64,000 nt of DNA from Pseudomonas benzenivorans (GCF_900100495.1 NZ_FNCT01000009.1:1-64000); one strand, 5' to 3'; positions 1 to 9,922 are shown, counted from the stretch's first letter. Made by a program: numbers and translations. The notes: generated by a model from the letters alone, not told the origin.

Positions 1-648
1 GTAGAAGCCGCCCTCGCCCTGCACCGGCTCGATGACGATGGCGGCGATGTCGCGCGGCTCGGCGTCGTTCTTGAACACCCGCTCGATGCTCGCCATGGCC
101 TCGTCGACGCTGACCCCGTGCAGCGCGCAGGGGTACTGGGCGCGATACACGCCGGCCGGCATCAGGCCCATGCCGGCGGCATAGGGCACCTTCTTGCCGG
201 TCAGGCTCAGGGTCATCATGGTGCGGCCGTGGTAGCCGCCGGTGAAGGCGATCACCCCGGCGCGGCCGGTGGCGGCGCGGGCGATCTTCACCGCGTTCTC
301 CACCGCCTCGGAGCCGGTGGAGACCAGCAGGGTCTTCTTGGCGAAGTCGCCCGGCACGCGCGCGGCGACCTTCTCGCAGACCTCGACATAGGGCTCGTAG
401 GCCAGCACCTGGAAGCAGGTGTGCGACAGCTTGGTCAGCTGCTGCTGCACCGCCGCCACCACCTTGGGGTGCAGGTGGCCGGTGTTGAGCACGGCGATGC
501 CGCCGGCGAAGTCGATGTACTCACGGCCCTCGACGTCCCACACGCTGGCGTTCTCCGCGCGGGCGGCGAAGATCGGGTGGATCTGCCCGACGCCGCGGGG
601 GACGGCGGCAGTGCGGCGTTGCATCAGGGAGTCGTTGGTCTGGCTCAT
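1..648 (-). CDS. gabT: 4-aminobutyrate aminotransferase, N-terminal part (cut by window edge)
   Basis: N-terminal 216 residues of a class III PLP-dependent aminotransferase; the rest, including the PLP lysine, lies beyond the left edge. It begins MSQTNDSLMQRR and shows the fold type I stretches GSEAVENAVKIAR (PLP phosphate region), FTGGYHGRT and IVIEPVQGEGGFY. In this family GabT moves the amino group of GABA to 2-oxoglutarate, giving succinate semialdehyde. In pseudomonads the same enzyme class (DavT) acts on 5-aminovalerate. It lies directly after gabD and a transporter of the AgtABCD type, so both substrates are plausible. The start ATG has a GAGG about 6 nt upstream. The 105-bp gap to gabD holds a palindromic repeat. 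Confidence 0.93.
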   Translation of the reverse strand, partial: MSQTNDSLMQRRTAAVPRGVGQIHPIFAARAENASVWDVEGREYIDFAGGIAVLNTGHLHPKVVAAVQQQLTKLSHTCFQVLAYEPYVEVCEKVAARVPGDFAKKTLLVSTGSEAVENAVKIARAATGRAGVIAFTGGYHGRTMMTLSLTGKKVPYAAGMGLMPAGVYRAQYPCALHGVSVDEAMASIERVFKNDAEPRDIAAIVIEPVQGEGGFY

Positions 649-673
649 TGTGTCCTCAGGCGAAACGTGAACA

Positions 674-744
674 GTAGGGTGCGCCGTGCGCACCGGATCA
701 AAGGTTCATGGTGCGCACAGCCTGGGCGGCCCCGCGCACCCTAC
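674..744. repeat. GTAGGGTGCGC palindromic repeat pair, copy 1
   Basis: Two facing arms. The left arm reads GTAGGGTGCGCCGTGCGCAC and the right arm is its inverse, extended by a GC-rich insert (GCCTGGGCGGCCCC) before GCGCACCCTAC. Each arm is itself an imperfect palindrome. Other copies lie at 10964-11047, 41347-41403, 46247-46267 (one arm), 46356-46429 and 51401-51460, all between genes. This looks like a REP-type dispersed repeat. Here it separates gabD from gabT and would form a stem-loop in their joint mRNA. Confidence 0.85.
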
Positions 745-753
745 GGTGTTTGG

Positions 754-2211
754 CTAAACGCCCAGGCACAGGTATTTGATTTCCAGATACTCGTCCAACC
801 CGTACTTGGAGCCTTCACGGCCCAGGCCGGAGGACTTCATGCCGCCGAACGGCGCCACCTCGGTGGAGATCAGCCCGGTGTTGATGCCGACCATGCCGTA
901 CTCCAGCGCCTCGGCCACGCGGAACACCCGACCCAGGTCGCGGGCGTAGAAGTAGGCGGCCAGGCCGAATTCGGTGTCGTTGGCCTGGCGGATCACCTCG
1001 GCCTCGTCACTGAAGCGGAACAGCGGCGCCAGCGGGCCGAAGGTTTCCTCGCGGGCCACCGCCATCTCGGCGGTCACCCCGCTGACTATGGTCGGTTCGA
1101 AGAAATTGCCGCCCAGGCTGTTGCCGCCGGCGACCAGGGTCGCGCCCTTGTCCAGGGCGTCGCGCAGGTGGCGCTCGACCTTGGCCACCGCCTCGGCGTT
1201 GATCAGCGGGCCGGTGGTGACGCCCTCCTCCATGCCGTTGCCGACTTTCAGCTTGGCCACCGCGGCGGCCAGCTTGGCGGCGAAGGCCTGGTAGACGCCG
1301 TCCTGCACATACAGGCGGTTGGCGCAGACGCAGGTCTGCCCGGCGTTGCGGTACTTGGAGATGATCGCCCCTTCCACTGCCGCGTCCAGGTCGGCGTCGT
1401 CGAAGACGATGAAGGGCGCATTGCCGCCCAGTTCCAGCGAGAGCTTCTTCAGGGTCGGCGCGCACTGCTGCATCAGCCGGATGCCGACCGCGGTGGAGCC
1501 GGTGAACGACAGCTTGCGCACGATGGGGTTCTCGCACAGCTCGCCACCCACGTCGCGACTGGCATCGACATCGGCCGGCAACACACTGAACAGCCCGGCG
1601 GGAATGCCGGCGCACTCGGCCAGCGCGGCCAGGGCCAGCGCGGAGAACGGCGTCTGCGGCGCCGGCTTGAGCAGCATGGCGCAGCCCGCCGCCAGGGCCG
1701 GGCCGGCCTTGCGGGTGATCATGGCGCTGGGGAAGTTCCACGGGGTGATGGCCGCGGTTACGCCGACGGCTTCCTTCTGCACCAGGATGCGCTTGTCCGT
1801 GGCATGCGCCGGGATCACATCGCCATAGGCGCGCTTGGCCTCCTCGGCGAACCACTCGATAAAGGAGGCGGCGTAGGCGATCTCGCCGCGCGCCTCGGCC
1901 AGCGGCTTGCCCTGCTCGGCGGTCATGATCCGCGCCAGGTCTTCCTGGTTGGCCATGATCAGGCTGAACCACTGGCGCAGGCGATTGGCCCGCTCCTTGG
2001 CGGTCAGCGCGCGCCAGGCCGGCTGCGCCGCCTGCGCCGCCGCAATGGCGCGGCGGGTCTCGCCGCGGCCGAGGTTCGGCACGCTGCCGATGATCTCGCC
2101 GCTGGCCGGGTTGCGGATCTCGGTGCGCGCGCCGCTGTCGGCCTCGCACCACTGGCCGTTCACATAGGCCTGCTGGCGCAGCAGGCTGGGATCTTGGAGT
2201 TGCAGGGTCAT
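754..2211 (-). CDS. gabD: NAD(P)+-dependent succinate-semialdehyde dehydrogenase
   Basis: 485-residue aldehyde dehydrogenase that oxidises succinate semialdehyde (or glutarate semialdehyde in the 5-aminovalerate route) to the dicarboxylate in the cytoplasm. Visible family signatures are TPWNFPSAMITRKAGPAL (substrate channel), SFTGSTAVG (nucleotide loop), LELGGNAPFIV (catalytic Glu) and AGQTCVCANR (catalytic Cys). The length is standard for GabD. It lies 24 bp after agtD on the same strand, so uptake and degradation genes are probably cotranscribed. The leader contains AACAAGAG near the start, a weak version of the Crc/Hfq AANAANAA motif. Confidence 0.95.
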   Translation of the reverse strand: MTLQLQDPSLLRQQAYVNGQWCEADSGARTEIRNPASGEIIGSVPNLGRGETRRAIAAAQAAQPAWRALTAKERANRLRQWFSLIMANQEDLARIMTAEQGKPLAEARGEIAYAASFIEWFAEEAKRAYGDVIPAHATDKRILVQKEAVGVTAAITPWNFPSAMITRKAGPALAAGCAMLLKPAPQTPFSALALAALAECAGIPAGLFSVLPADVDASRDVGGELCENPIVRKLSFTGSTAVGIRLMQQCAPTLKKLSLELGGNAPFIVFDDADLDAAVEGAIISKYRNAGQTCVCANRLYVQDGVYQAFAAKLAAAVAKLKVGNGMEEGVTTGPLINAEAVAKVERHLRDALDKGATLVAGGNSLGGNFFEPTIVSGVTAEMAVAREETFGPLAPLFRFSDEAEVIRQANDTEFGLAAYFYARDLGRVFRVAEALEYGMVGINTGLISTEVAPFGGMKSSGLGREGSKYGLDEYLEIKYLCLGV

Positions 2212-2235
2212 GGCGCTCTCTTGTTCTGGGCGGGA

Positions 2236-3063
2236 TCAGGCGGGTTGCTGGGTACGCAGCTTTTCACTGCGCCCGCGCAACCATTCCAGGGTCAGCAACA
2301 GCAGGATGGAGAAACCGATCAGCAGGGTCGCCACCGCGGCGATGGTCGGCGACAGGTTCTCGCGGATGCCGCTGAACATCTGCCGCGGCAAGGTGACCTG
2401 CTCGGGTCCGGCGAGGAACAGGGTCACCACCACCTCGTCGAAGGAAGTGGCGAAGGCGAACAGCGCACCGGAAATCACCCCGGGGGCGATCAGCGGCAGG
2501 GTCACCCGGCGGAACGCGGTCAACGGCGCGGCGCCGAGGCTGGCGGCGGCGCGCACCAGGTTGTGGTTGAAGCCCTGCAGGGTCGCCGACACGGTGATGA
2601 TCACGAAGGGCACGCCGAGTACCGCGTGCACCAGGATCAGCGCCAGGTAGCTGTTGCCGAATCCCAGGGGGGCGAAGAACAGGTAGCTGGCCACACCGAT
2701 GATCACCACCGGCACCACCATCGGCGAGATCAGCAGGCTCATCACCAGCGCCTTGCCGCGGAACTCGCCGCGGGTCAGGCCGATCGCCGCCAGGGTGCCG
2801 AAGACCATGGCCAGCGTGGTGGCGGCCGGGGCGATGATCAGGCTGTTCTTCAGCGAGCGCATCCAGTCGGCGGACATGAAGAAGTCCTCGTACCAGCGCA
2901 GCGAGAAGCCCTGCAACGGGTAGACGAGGAAGGTCCCGGAGTTGAACGACAGCGGGATGATCACCAGCACCGGCAGGATCAGGAACAGCAGGACCAGCGC
3001 GCAGAGCGTGCGCAGGCTGTAGTGCCATACGCGCTCGACCGGGGACATGTAGGGGCTCAGCAT
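2236..3063 (-). CDS. agtD: ABC transporter permease (PotC/PotI type), GABA/5-aminovalerate uptake
   Basis: 275-residue inner-membrane permease with about six hydrophobic segments. The cytoplasmic coupling motif appears as RAAASLGAAPLTAFRRVTLPL. It belongs to the polyamine/opine permease family and forms the channel with the permease encoded 15 bp upstream. Gene order (ATPase, binding protein, long permease, short permease) and the adjacent two-component genes match agtABCD of P. aeruginosa, which takes up 4-aminobutyrate and 5-aminovalerate. The name rests on that synteny, and the gab genes immediately downstream support the substrate. Confidence 0.88.
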   Translation of the reverse strand: MLSPYMSPVERVWHYSLRTLCALVLLFLILPVLVIIPLSFNSGTFLVYPLQGFSLRWYEDFFMSADWMRSLKNSLIIAPAATTLAMVFGTLAAIGLTRGEFRGKALVMSLLISPMVVPVVIIGVASYLFFAPLGFGNSYLALILVHAVLGVPFVIITVSATLQGFNHNLVRAAASLGAAPLTAFRRVTLPLIAPGVISGALFAFATSFDEVVVTLFLAGPEQVTLPRQMFSGIRENLSPTIAAVATLLIGFSILLLLTLEWLRGRSEKLRTQQPA

Positions 3064-3078
3064 CTCGTCTTTCTCCTA

Positions 3079-4326
3079 TCAGGCCAAACGCAGGCGGCTC
3101 GCGCCCACCAGCCAGCTGTACACCACGTAGAGCACCAGGGTGGCGAGCAGCAGCAGGCCGCCGAGGGCCGTGGCCATGCCCCAGTTGATCGAGGTGTTGG
3201 TGTAGAACGCCACGAAGTAGCTGACCATCTGGTCGCCCGGACTACCGAGCAGCGCCGGGGTGATGTAGTAGCCGATGGACAGGATGAACACCAGCAGGCC
3301 ACCGGCGCTGACGCCGGCCAGGGTCTGCGGGAAATACACCCGCCAGAAACTGGCGAAGGGGTGACAGCCGAGCGACACCGCGGCGCGCATGTAGGTCGGC
3401 GAAATGCCCTTCATCACGCTGTAGATCGGCAGGATCATGAACGGCAGCATGATGTGCACCATGGAGATGTACACCCCGGTGCGGTTGAACACCAACTGCA
3501 AGGGCTTGTCGATGATCCCCAGGCTGAGCAGCGCGCCGTTGATCAGGCCGCTCGATTGCAGGAGCACGATCCAGGCCGCCACGCGCACCAGGATCGAGGT
3601 CCAGAACGGCAGCAGCACCAGGATCATCAGCAGGTTGCTCTGCCGGGTCGGCAAGTTGGCCAGCAGGTAGGCCAAGGGATAGGCCAGCACCAGGCAGATG
3701 GCGGTGATCACCAGGCCCATCCAGAAGGTGCGGGCGAAGATCTCCAGGTAGATGGCCTGGTCCGGCGTGGCCGGCGCCAGCTCGCCGAGGTCATCGATAC
3801 GATGGTCCATGGCGGCCAGGAGGAAATAGGGGGTGACCTCGCTGGTGTTGCGGCGGATCACCTGCCAGTAGGCCGGGTCGCCCCAGCGTTCGTCGAGGCT
3901 CTCCAGGGCGTCCTTGTAGGAGGCGGGTTCGCTGTCGAACGGCAGCGCGCGGCCGGTCTTGGCCATCAGGCTGCGGTAGCCGGCCAGTTCCATGTTCATC
4001 CGCTTGGACAGGTCGCCGATGGTCTGCTCGCGCCGCGCCTCGGCCAGGTCGAGGGCCAGCGCGCGGTAGACCGGTTCGGCGGGCAGCCCCTTGCCATCCC
4101 AGGCGGCGATCGTCTCCACGGTGCGCGGCATGCTGCCGACCACTTCGGGGTTGTCCACGCTCTTGTCGAGCAAGGCGACGATGGGAACCAGAAAGACCAG
4201 CAGCAGGAACACCAGCAGCGGCAGGATCAGCGCCTGGGATTTCAGGCGATTGACGCGCTCGGCTCGGGCCAGGCGCTGTTTCAGGGTGGGGCCGGCGACC
4301 TCGGTCAGGGGCACTGCGGTGGCCAT
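3079..4326 (-). CDS. agtC: ABC transporter permease (PotB/PotH type) with long periplasmic loop
   Basis: 415 residues, about 120 longer than a minimal PotB-type permease. A first membrane segment (about residues 32-53) is followed by a hydrophilic stretch to about residue 195, probably a periplasmic loop. The remaining membrane segments then carry the coupling motif RAAVSLGCHPFASFWRVYFPQ. It pairs with AgtD to form the pore. The extra domain occurs in a subset of polyamine/amino-acid permeases. A strong hairpin lies between this gene and agtB. Confidence 0.87.
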   Translation of the reverse strand: MATAVPLTEVAGPTLKQRLARAERVNRLKSQALILPLLVFLLLVFLVPIVALLDKSVDNPEVVGSMPRTVETIAAWDGKGLPAEPVYRALALDLAEARREQTIGDLSKRMNMELAGYRSLMAKTGRALPFDSEPASYKDALESLDERWGDPAYWQVIRRNTSEVTPYFLLAAMDHRIDDLGELAPATPDQAIYLEIFARTFWMGLVITAICLVLAYPLAYLLANLPTRQSNLLMILVLLPFWTSILVRVAAWIVLLQSSGLINGALLSLGIIDKPLQLVFNRTGVYISMVHIMLPFMILPIYSVMKGISPTYMRAAVSLGCHPFASFWRVYFPQTLAGVSAGGLLVFILSIGYYITPALLGSPGDQMVSYFVAFYTNTSINWGMATALGGLLLLATLVLYVVYSWLVGASRLRLA

Positions 4327-4353
4327 AGCGAACTCCGGAAAACGGGGGAATAT

Positions 4354-4379
4354 CCCCTCCCCCGCTCGCGGGGGAGAGG
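4354..4379 (-). promoter_or_regulatory. Intercistronic GC-rich hairpin between agtB and agtC
   Basis: On the transcribed (minus) strand the arms CCTCTCCCCCGC and GCGGGGGAGGGG pair with one mismatch around a tiny loop. There is no T-run after the stem, so this is unlikely to be a full terminator. Such hairpins after binding-protein genes commonly protect the upstream mRNA from 3' decay, letting the binding protein be made in excess over the permeases. That role is inferred. It may also be a dispersed REP-type unit. Confidence 0.6.
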
Positions 4380-4396
4380 TCTTGCCAGCGGTTGAC

Positions 4397-5431
4397 TCAG
4401 TTGCGCGCGGCCCAGGCGTTGAAGCGCTGTTCCAACTGCTCGCCGTAGTCAGCCCAGAAGGTCACGTCCATGGCCACTTGGTTGGCGATGTTCTCCGGGG
4501 TGGTCGGCATGTCCTTGAGCAGCTTGGGATCGAGCAGCGCGACGGCCTTCTTGTTGGCCGGGCCGTAGGCGATGTTTTCCGAGTAGATCTTCTGCTGCTC
4601 GGGCTTGACCGAGAAGGCGATGAATTGCTGCGCGGCGTCCTTGTCCTTGGCGCCCATCGGGATGGCCCAGGCGTCGAAGTCGTAGATGCCGCCGTTCCAC
4701 ACCACCTTGAGGTTGCTCTCGTTCTGCACCGCGGCGATCCGCCCGTTGTAGGCCGAACTCATCACCACGTCGCCGGAGGCGAGGAATTGCGGCGGCTGGG
4801 CACCGGCTTCCCACCACTGGATGCTCGGCTTGATCTGGTCGAGCTTGGCGAAGGCGCGGTCCTGGCCCTCCTTGGTGGCCAGCACGCTGTACACCTCCTT
4901 GGGTGCCACGCCATCGGCCATCAGGGCGAATTCCAGGGTGTACTTGGCGCCCTTGCGCAGGCCGCGCTTGCCCGGGAATTTCTCGGTATCCCAGAAATCC
5001 GCCCAGCCGCTCGGTGCGCTGCTCAGCTTGTCGGCGTTGTAGGCCAGCACCGTGGACCAGACGAAGAAGCCGACGCCGCAGGGCTGGATGGCACCCTCGA
5101 CGAAGTCCGCGGGATTGCCGAACAGCGCCGGGTCGAGTTCCTCGAACATGCCTTCGTCACAGCCGCGCGCCAGCTCCGGCGATTCCACTTCCACCAGGTT
5201 CCAGGACACGCTGTTGGTGTCGACCATGGCCTTGACCCGCGCCATTTCACCGTTGTACTCGCCCGCGACGATCTTGCCGCTGCCATTGGCTTCCCACGGC
5301 TGGTAGAACGCCTTGACCTGGGCCGCCTTGTTCGCGCCGCCGAAGGAAATCACCGTCAGATCGGCGGCCAGCGCCGGCACGGCGCAGGCCATGGCCAGGG
5401 TAAGCGCCGGGAACGTGAGGTATTTGCTCAT
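4397..5431 (-). CDS. agtB: Periplasmic substrate-binding protein of the Agt ABC transporter
   Basis: 344 residues starting with a signal peptide (MSKYLTFPALTLAMACAVPALA, cleavage before A-D-L-T). A PotD-like type 2 periplasmic binding fold follows, with LTVISFGGANKAAQ, GVGFFVWSTVLAYN and WWEAGAQPPQFLASGDVVMSS. It should capture GABA/5-aminovalerate and deliver it to AgtC/AgtD. It lies 40 bp after agtA in the same operon. An AACAACAA motif ends on the A of the start codon, between a GGAG ribosome binding site and ATG, which suggests Hfq/Crc control. Confidence 0.9.
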   Translation of the reverse strand: MSKYLTFPALTLAMACAVPALAADLTVISFGGANKAAQVKAFYQPWEANGSGKIVAGEYNGEMARVKAMVDTNSVSWNLVEVESPELARGCDEGMFEELDPALFGNPADFVEGAIQPCGVGFFVWSTVLAYNADKLSSAPSGWADFWDTEKFPGKRGLRKGAKYTLEFALMADGVAPKEVYSVLATKEGQDRAFAKLDQIKPSIQWWEAGAQPPQFLASGDVVMSSAYNGRIAAVQNESNLKVVWNGGIYDFDAWAIPMGAKDKDAAQQFIAFSVKPEQQKIYSENIAYGPANKKAVALLDPKLLKDMPTTPENIANQVAMDVTFWADYGEQLEQRFNAWAARN

Positions 5432-5438
5432 TGTTGTT
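5431..5438 (-). promoter_or_regulatory. AACAACAA (CA motif) in the agtB ribosome binding region
   Basis: The minus strand reads GGAGTAAACAACAATG just before and at the agtB start. AANAANAA motifs overlapping translation starts are the established binding site of Hfq with Crc in Pseudomonas, and repress translation while preferred carbon sources are present. Function here is inferred from sequence and position only. Confidence 0.6.
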
Positions 5439-5471
5439 TACTCCACTGTGGCTAGGGTTGGTTAAGCGCTA

Positions 5472-6584
<1,113 letters not shown>

Positions 6585-6594
6585 CACCGCACCC

Positions 6595-6602
6595 TTGTTG
6601 TT
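6595..6602 (-). promoter_or_regulatory. AACAACAA (CA motif) overlapping the agtA ribosome binding site
   Basis: The minus strand reads ACAACAACAAGGGTG followed by the start codon, so an AANAANAA motif directly abuts the Shine-Dalgarno AAGGG. This is the typical placement for Hfq/Crc translational repression in Pseudomonas. Regulation is inferred. Confidence 0.6.
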
Positions 6603-6695
6603 GTCTGTACGCCGTAGCACACAGACTAGGAGCGATGGGCCGCTGGAAAAATCGGCCGGGATGACGAACTGCCATCAGATCAACGGAGAGTTTCC

Positions 6696-6713
6696 TGTAG
6701 GGATCGCCCTACA
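6696..6713. promoter_or_regulatory. Palindrome TGTAGGG-N4-CCCTACA in the agtA promoter region
   Basis: Perfect 7-bp arms around ATCG, about 110 bp upstream of the agtA start codon and just downstream of the agtR stop. NarL/FixJ-type response regulators bind short inverted repeats, and AgtR is encoded next door, so this is the best candidate operator for AgtR control of agtABCD. It is not followed by a T-run, so it does not look like the agtR terminator. Confidence 0.5.
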
Positions 6714-6746
6714 AAGGCTGGGGTCATCCGCGCTCGGCACGGCGCC

Positions 6747-7376
6747 TCAGACCAGCTTGTGCTCCAGGGCGTAACGCACCAGGTCGGCCACCGAGTGGGC
6801 GCCGAGCTTCTGCATCAGGCGCGCCTTGTGGGTGCTGACGGTCTTGTTGCTGACCGCCAGGTGCAGGGCGATGTCGTTGACCCCCTCGCCGCGCACCAGG
6901 CGCTCGAACACCGAGAACTCGCGCTCGGAGAGCTGGGCATGCGGTGGCCGCGAATCGGTCAGGCCGACCTCGAAGACCATGCGGTCGGCCAGGTCCGGGT
7001 CGATGTAGCGCCCGCCCCCGGCCACCCGGCGGATGGCGGTGATCAGCAGGGCCGGGTCGCTGTCCTTGGTGGCGTAGCCGGCGGCGCCGACCTTCAGCGC
7101 GCGGGCGGCCATCTGCGCCTCGTTGTGCATCGACAGCACCAGGATCGCCGGTGCATTGGCCAGGGCGCGGATCCGCGGGATGGCCTCGAGGCCATTGACC
7201 CCGGGCATGCTGATGTCCAGCAGGACCACGTCGCAGGGGGTACGGCGCAGGTTCTCGAGCAGCTGCTCGCCGTTGCTCGCCTCGCCCACCACCTCGAGGT
7301 CGCGGGCCATGCCGATCAGTTGCTTGATGCCCTCGCGCACGATGGTGTGGTCCTCAGCCACCATTACCCGAATCAC
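6747..7376 (-). CDS. agtR: NarL/LuxR-family response regulator, Agt two-component system
   Basis: 209 residues with an N-terminal receiver (acidic pair E8/D9, phospho-acceptor Asp54 in VVLLDISMPG, Lys in GYATKDSDP) and a C-terminal LuxR-type helix-turn-helix (LSEREFSVFERLVRGEGVNDIALHLAVSNKTVSTHKARLMQKL, residues about 140-185). I place the start at GTG because it overlaps the agtS stop as GTGA; an upstream ATG would read 12 residues into agtS. In P. aeruginosa AgtSR activates agtABCD in response to GABA and 5-aminovalerate. The adjacent transporter implies the same target here. Confidence 0.88.
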   Translation of the reverse strand: MIRVMVAEDHTIVREGIKQLIGMARDLEVVGEASNGEQLLENLRRTPCDVVLLDISMPGVNGLEAIPRIRALANAPAILVLSMHNEAQMAARALKVGAAGYATKDSDPALLITAIRRVAGGGRYIDPDLADRMVFEVGLTDSRPPHAQLSEREFSVFERLVRGEGVNDIALHLAVSNKTVSTHKARLMQKLGAHSVADLVRYALEHKLV

Positions 7377-9781
7377 GCCACTGCCTCCTCGCTCACCGCC
7401 ACTCGTGCGCACAGGGTAGTCCCCTCGCCTGGCCGGCTGTCAATGCTCAGCTGGCCGCCGAGCATCAACACCCGCTCCTGCATGCCGACCAGGCCGAAGG
7501 ACTGGCCGGGCTTGCGCTGTTCGGGCACGAAGCCCTTGCCGTCGTCGCTCACGCACAGGCACAGCTCGCCGTTTTCCAGGCTCAGGTGCACCTCCACGCT
7601 GTGCGCGCCGGCATGCCGCATGACGTTGGTCAGCGCCTCCTGGAGGATGCGGAACAGGCCGATGGCCTTGTTGTCGGCCAGCTTCGGCACATGTTCGGGC
7701 ACCTCGACCAGGCAGGGGATCTGGGTGCGCGCCTCGAAGCGGCGCACCTGCCATTCGATGGCCGAGGCGATCCCGGCATCGAGGATCGGCGGGCGCAGGG
7801 CGGTGGCGACATCGCGGACCAGCTGGAACAGCTGGGCGATCAGCCGCTTGATGTTCTGCATGCGCTCGTCCAGGCCCGGCACCTGGCCGGCGCAGACCAG
7901 CTCGCACATGGCGGTCTCCAGCTTGAGCACGGTGAGCACCTGGCCCAGTTCGTCGTGCACCTCGCGGGCGATGCGCGCCTTCTCCTCCTCGCGCACGCTC
8001 TCCAGGTGCGCGGACAGGTCGCGCAACTGCGCCCGCGAATCGGCCAGCTCCAGCTCCACCTGCTTGTTCTCGGTGATGTCCCAGACGATCCCGTCCCACA
8101 CCACCCGGCCCTGGCCCAGGCTGCGCGCGGTGGCCTTGATATCGGCCCAGCGCAGCTGCCCGTCGCGGGTGAGGATGCGCCCCTGCCATTGCCAGTCGCG
8201 GTCGCCGGCCAGGGCCGCGTCCTGGGTCAGCCGGTAGCTGGCCTGGTCGTCCGGATGCACCAGGCTGCGGATGCCGCGGTCGGCGCGCTGCAACTCGGCG
8301 GCGGGATAACCGACCAGTTCGGCGCTGGCTTCGCTGAGGTAGGCGAACACCACCGGCTGCTCGAGCGCGGCGCGCTCCAGGCGGAACACCAGGCCGGGCA
8401 CGTTGCCGGCGATGCCCTTGAGCCGCGCCTCGCTCTCCTGCAGGGCGGCGCGGGCGCGGCGGCGCTCGGTGATGTCGCTGAGGAACACCACCAGGTATTC
8501 CGCCCGGTCGAAGCGCAGGAAGCTCAGCGACACGTCCACCGGCAGGCGGCTGCCGTCGGCCCGCAGGCATTCGGTCTCGATCCCGGGCAGCGCCTCTTCG
8601 CCGCCACGCGCGAGTTTCCACAGGTTCAGCCAGCGGTCCATGTCCAGGCTCGGCTCCAGCGTCTGCAACGGCCGCTCCACCAGGGCGCCGGCGGCGTAGC
8701 CGAGCATCGCTTCGGCGGCGCGGTTGGCATAGCGCACATGGCTGTCCCAGTTGACCCAGAGAATGCCCACGGTGCTGTGGTCGATGGAGAACTGGGCCAG
8801 ACGCAGGGCCTGCTCGGCCGCCTCGCGCAGGCTCAAGGCATGCCGCGCCTCGAGCAGCTGTCGCTCCAGGCCGCGGCGCTGCTGGCGCAGGTGCAGGAGG
8901 ATGGCAAGCGTCCCCAGCAGGATCACCAGCAGCAACAGGCTGAGGCCCTTCCAGAAGGCCAGGGAATCGCCCATCCGCGGGTACTTCAGCGGCAGCCAGC
9001 GCTCGCGCAGCCGGTCGAGTTCGCGCGGCGGCAAGGCCTGCAGGGTCAGCTCGACGATCTCCGCCAGCTGCGGCTCGTCGCGCCGGCTGGCGATGCGCAG
9101 CAACTGCGGCAGACCGATATCGCCGACGATGCTCAGGGCGGCGAACTGCGGCTCGCGCAGCAACAGGCTCAGGCGCGCCTCGTCGACCACCACGTAGCTG
9201 ACCTCCTGGCGCTGCAGGCGCAGCAGGGCCGTGCGTTCCGTACTCACCGGCTGCAGGCGGAGGTTGCCGTAGGTCTTGCGCAAATACTCGAAGGCCGGGC
9301 TCGTCTCGCGCACCGCCACCGTCTCCTCGCGCCCGAGGCGGTCGAGGTCGACCACGCTGTTGCCGCGCCGCTCCCCCACCAGCAGCTGCGGCACGCGCAG
9401 ATAGGGGCTGGAATAGAGCCAGGCCCGCAGGCCGCGGGGGGTCTGCGCCAGCCCCGGGGCCAGGTCGACCTCGCCGCGGCGTACCGCGGCATCCAACTCG
9501 TCCTGCTCGGTGAAGCGCACCCACAGCGGTTCGACGCCCATGCCCTGGAGCAGCCGGGTCATCAACTCGACGTTGGCCCCGGAGAGGCGCTGCAGGCGCC
9601 CGTCGTACTGGGCCCAGGGTGCCTGCATGAGCAGGCCCACGCGCAGCTGCCGATGCGCCTCGAGCCAGGCCCGCTGCGGGGCGTCGAACGCCGGCCGCAG
9701 CGGCAACGCGGCATCCGCGCCCCAGGCCAGAACCGGCCAGGCCAGGAGCAGAACGAGGAGGCGCGACAGCACTGGATTCAT
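7373..9781 (-). CDS. agtS: Hybrid-sensor histidine kinase with periplasmic binding domain and PAS domains
   Basis: 802 residues. Order: signal sequence (MNPVLSRLLVLLLAWPVLAWG), periplasmic SBP_bac_3 ligand domain (about 35-270), membrane segment (about 283-305), two PAS domains, then HisKA_3 with His609 in EVHDELGQ and an HATPase domain (TNVMRHAGAHSVEV, DDGKGFVPEQ, GLVGMQERV). There is no receiver domain. It should sense the amino acid in the periplasm and phosphorylate AgtR, whose gene overlaps by 4 nt. The start is at the Met that begins the signal peptide; an upstream in-frame ATG would bury it. Confidence 0.87.
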   Translation of the reverse strand: MNPVLSRLLVLLLAWPVLAWGADAALPLRPAFDAPQRAWLEAHRQLRVGLLMQAPWAQYDGRLQRLSGANVELMTRLLQGMGVEPLWVRFTEQDELDAAVRRGEVDLAPGLAQTPRGLRAWLYSSPYLRVPQLLVGERRGNSVVDLDRLGREETVAVRETSPAFEYLRKTYGNLRLQPVSTERTALLRLQRQEVSYVVVDEARLSLLLREPQFAALSIVGDIGLPQLLRIASRRDEPQLAEIVELTLQALPPRELDRLRERWLPLKYPRMGDSLAFWKGLSLLLLVILLGTLAILLHLRQQRRGLERQLLEARHALSLREAAEQALRLAQFSIDHSTVGILWVNWDSHVRYANRAAEAMLGYAAGALVERPLQTLEPSLDMDRWLNLWKLARGGEEALPGIETECLRADGSRLPVDVSLSFLRFDRAEYLVVFLSDITERRRARAALQESEARLKGIAGNVPGLVFRLERAALEQPVVFAYLSEASAELVGYPAAELQRADRGIRSLVHPDDQASYRLTQDAALAGDRDWQWQGRILTRDGQLRWADIKATARSLGQGRVVWDGIVWDITENKQVELELADSRAQLRDLSAHLESVREEEKARIAREVHDELGQVLTVLKLETAMCELVCAGQVPGLDERMQNIKRLIAQLFQLVRDVATALRPPILDAGIASAIEWQVRRFEARTQIPCLVEVPEHVPKLADNKAIGLFRILQEALTNVMRHAGAHSVEVHLSLENGELCLCVSDDGKGFVPEQRKPGQSFGLVGMQERVLMLGGQLSIDSRPGEGTTLCARVAVSEEAVA

Positions 9782-9922
9782 TATGGAAACGACTCGATCA
9801 TAACCTGGAGATGGGCAGTCCATACCTTACTCCAGTCGTGACCCGTCTAGCCAAGGGATGACCTGACAAAGCCCCGCGCAGGCAGTAGGCTCGCCACTCC
9901 ACCGCCCGTTCAGGAGTCCCTC

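Noticed and set aside
118..4395. Very long plus-strand open frame (about 1425 codons) antisense to gabD and the agt permeases
   Set aside because: It is a high-GC shadow frame: composition is His/Gln/Gly/Arg-rich with no recognisable domain, and the opposite strand holds well-defined genes over the whole length.
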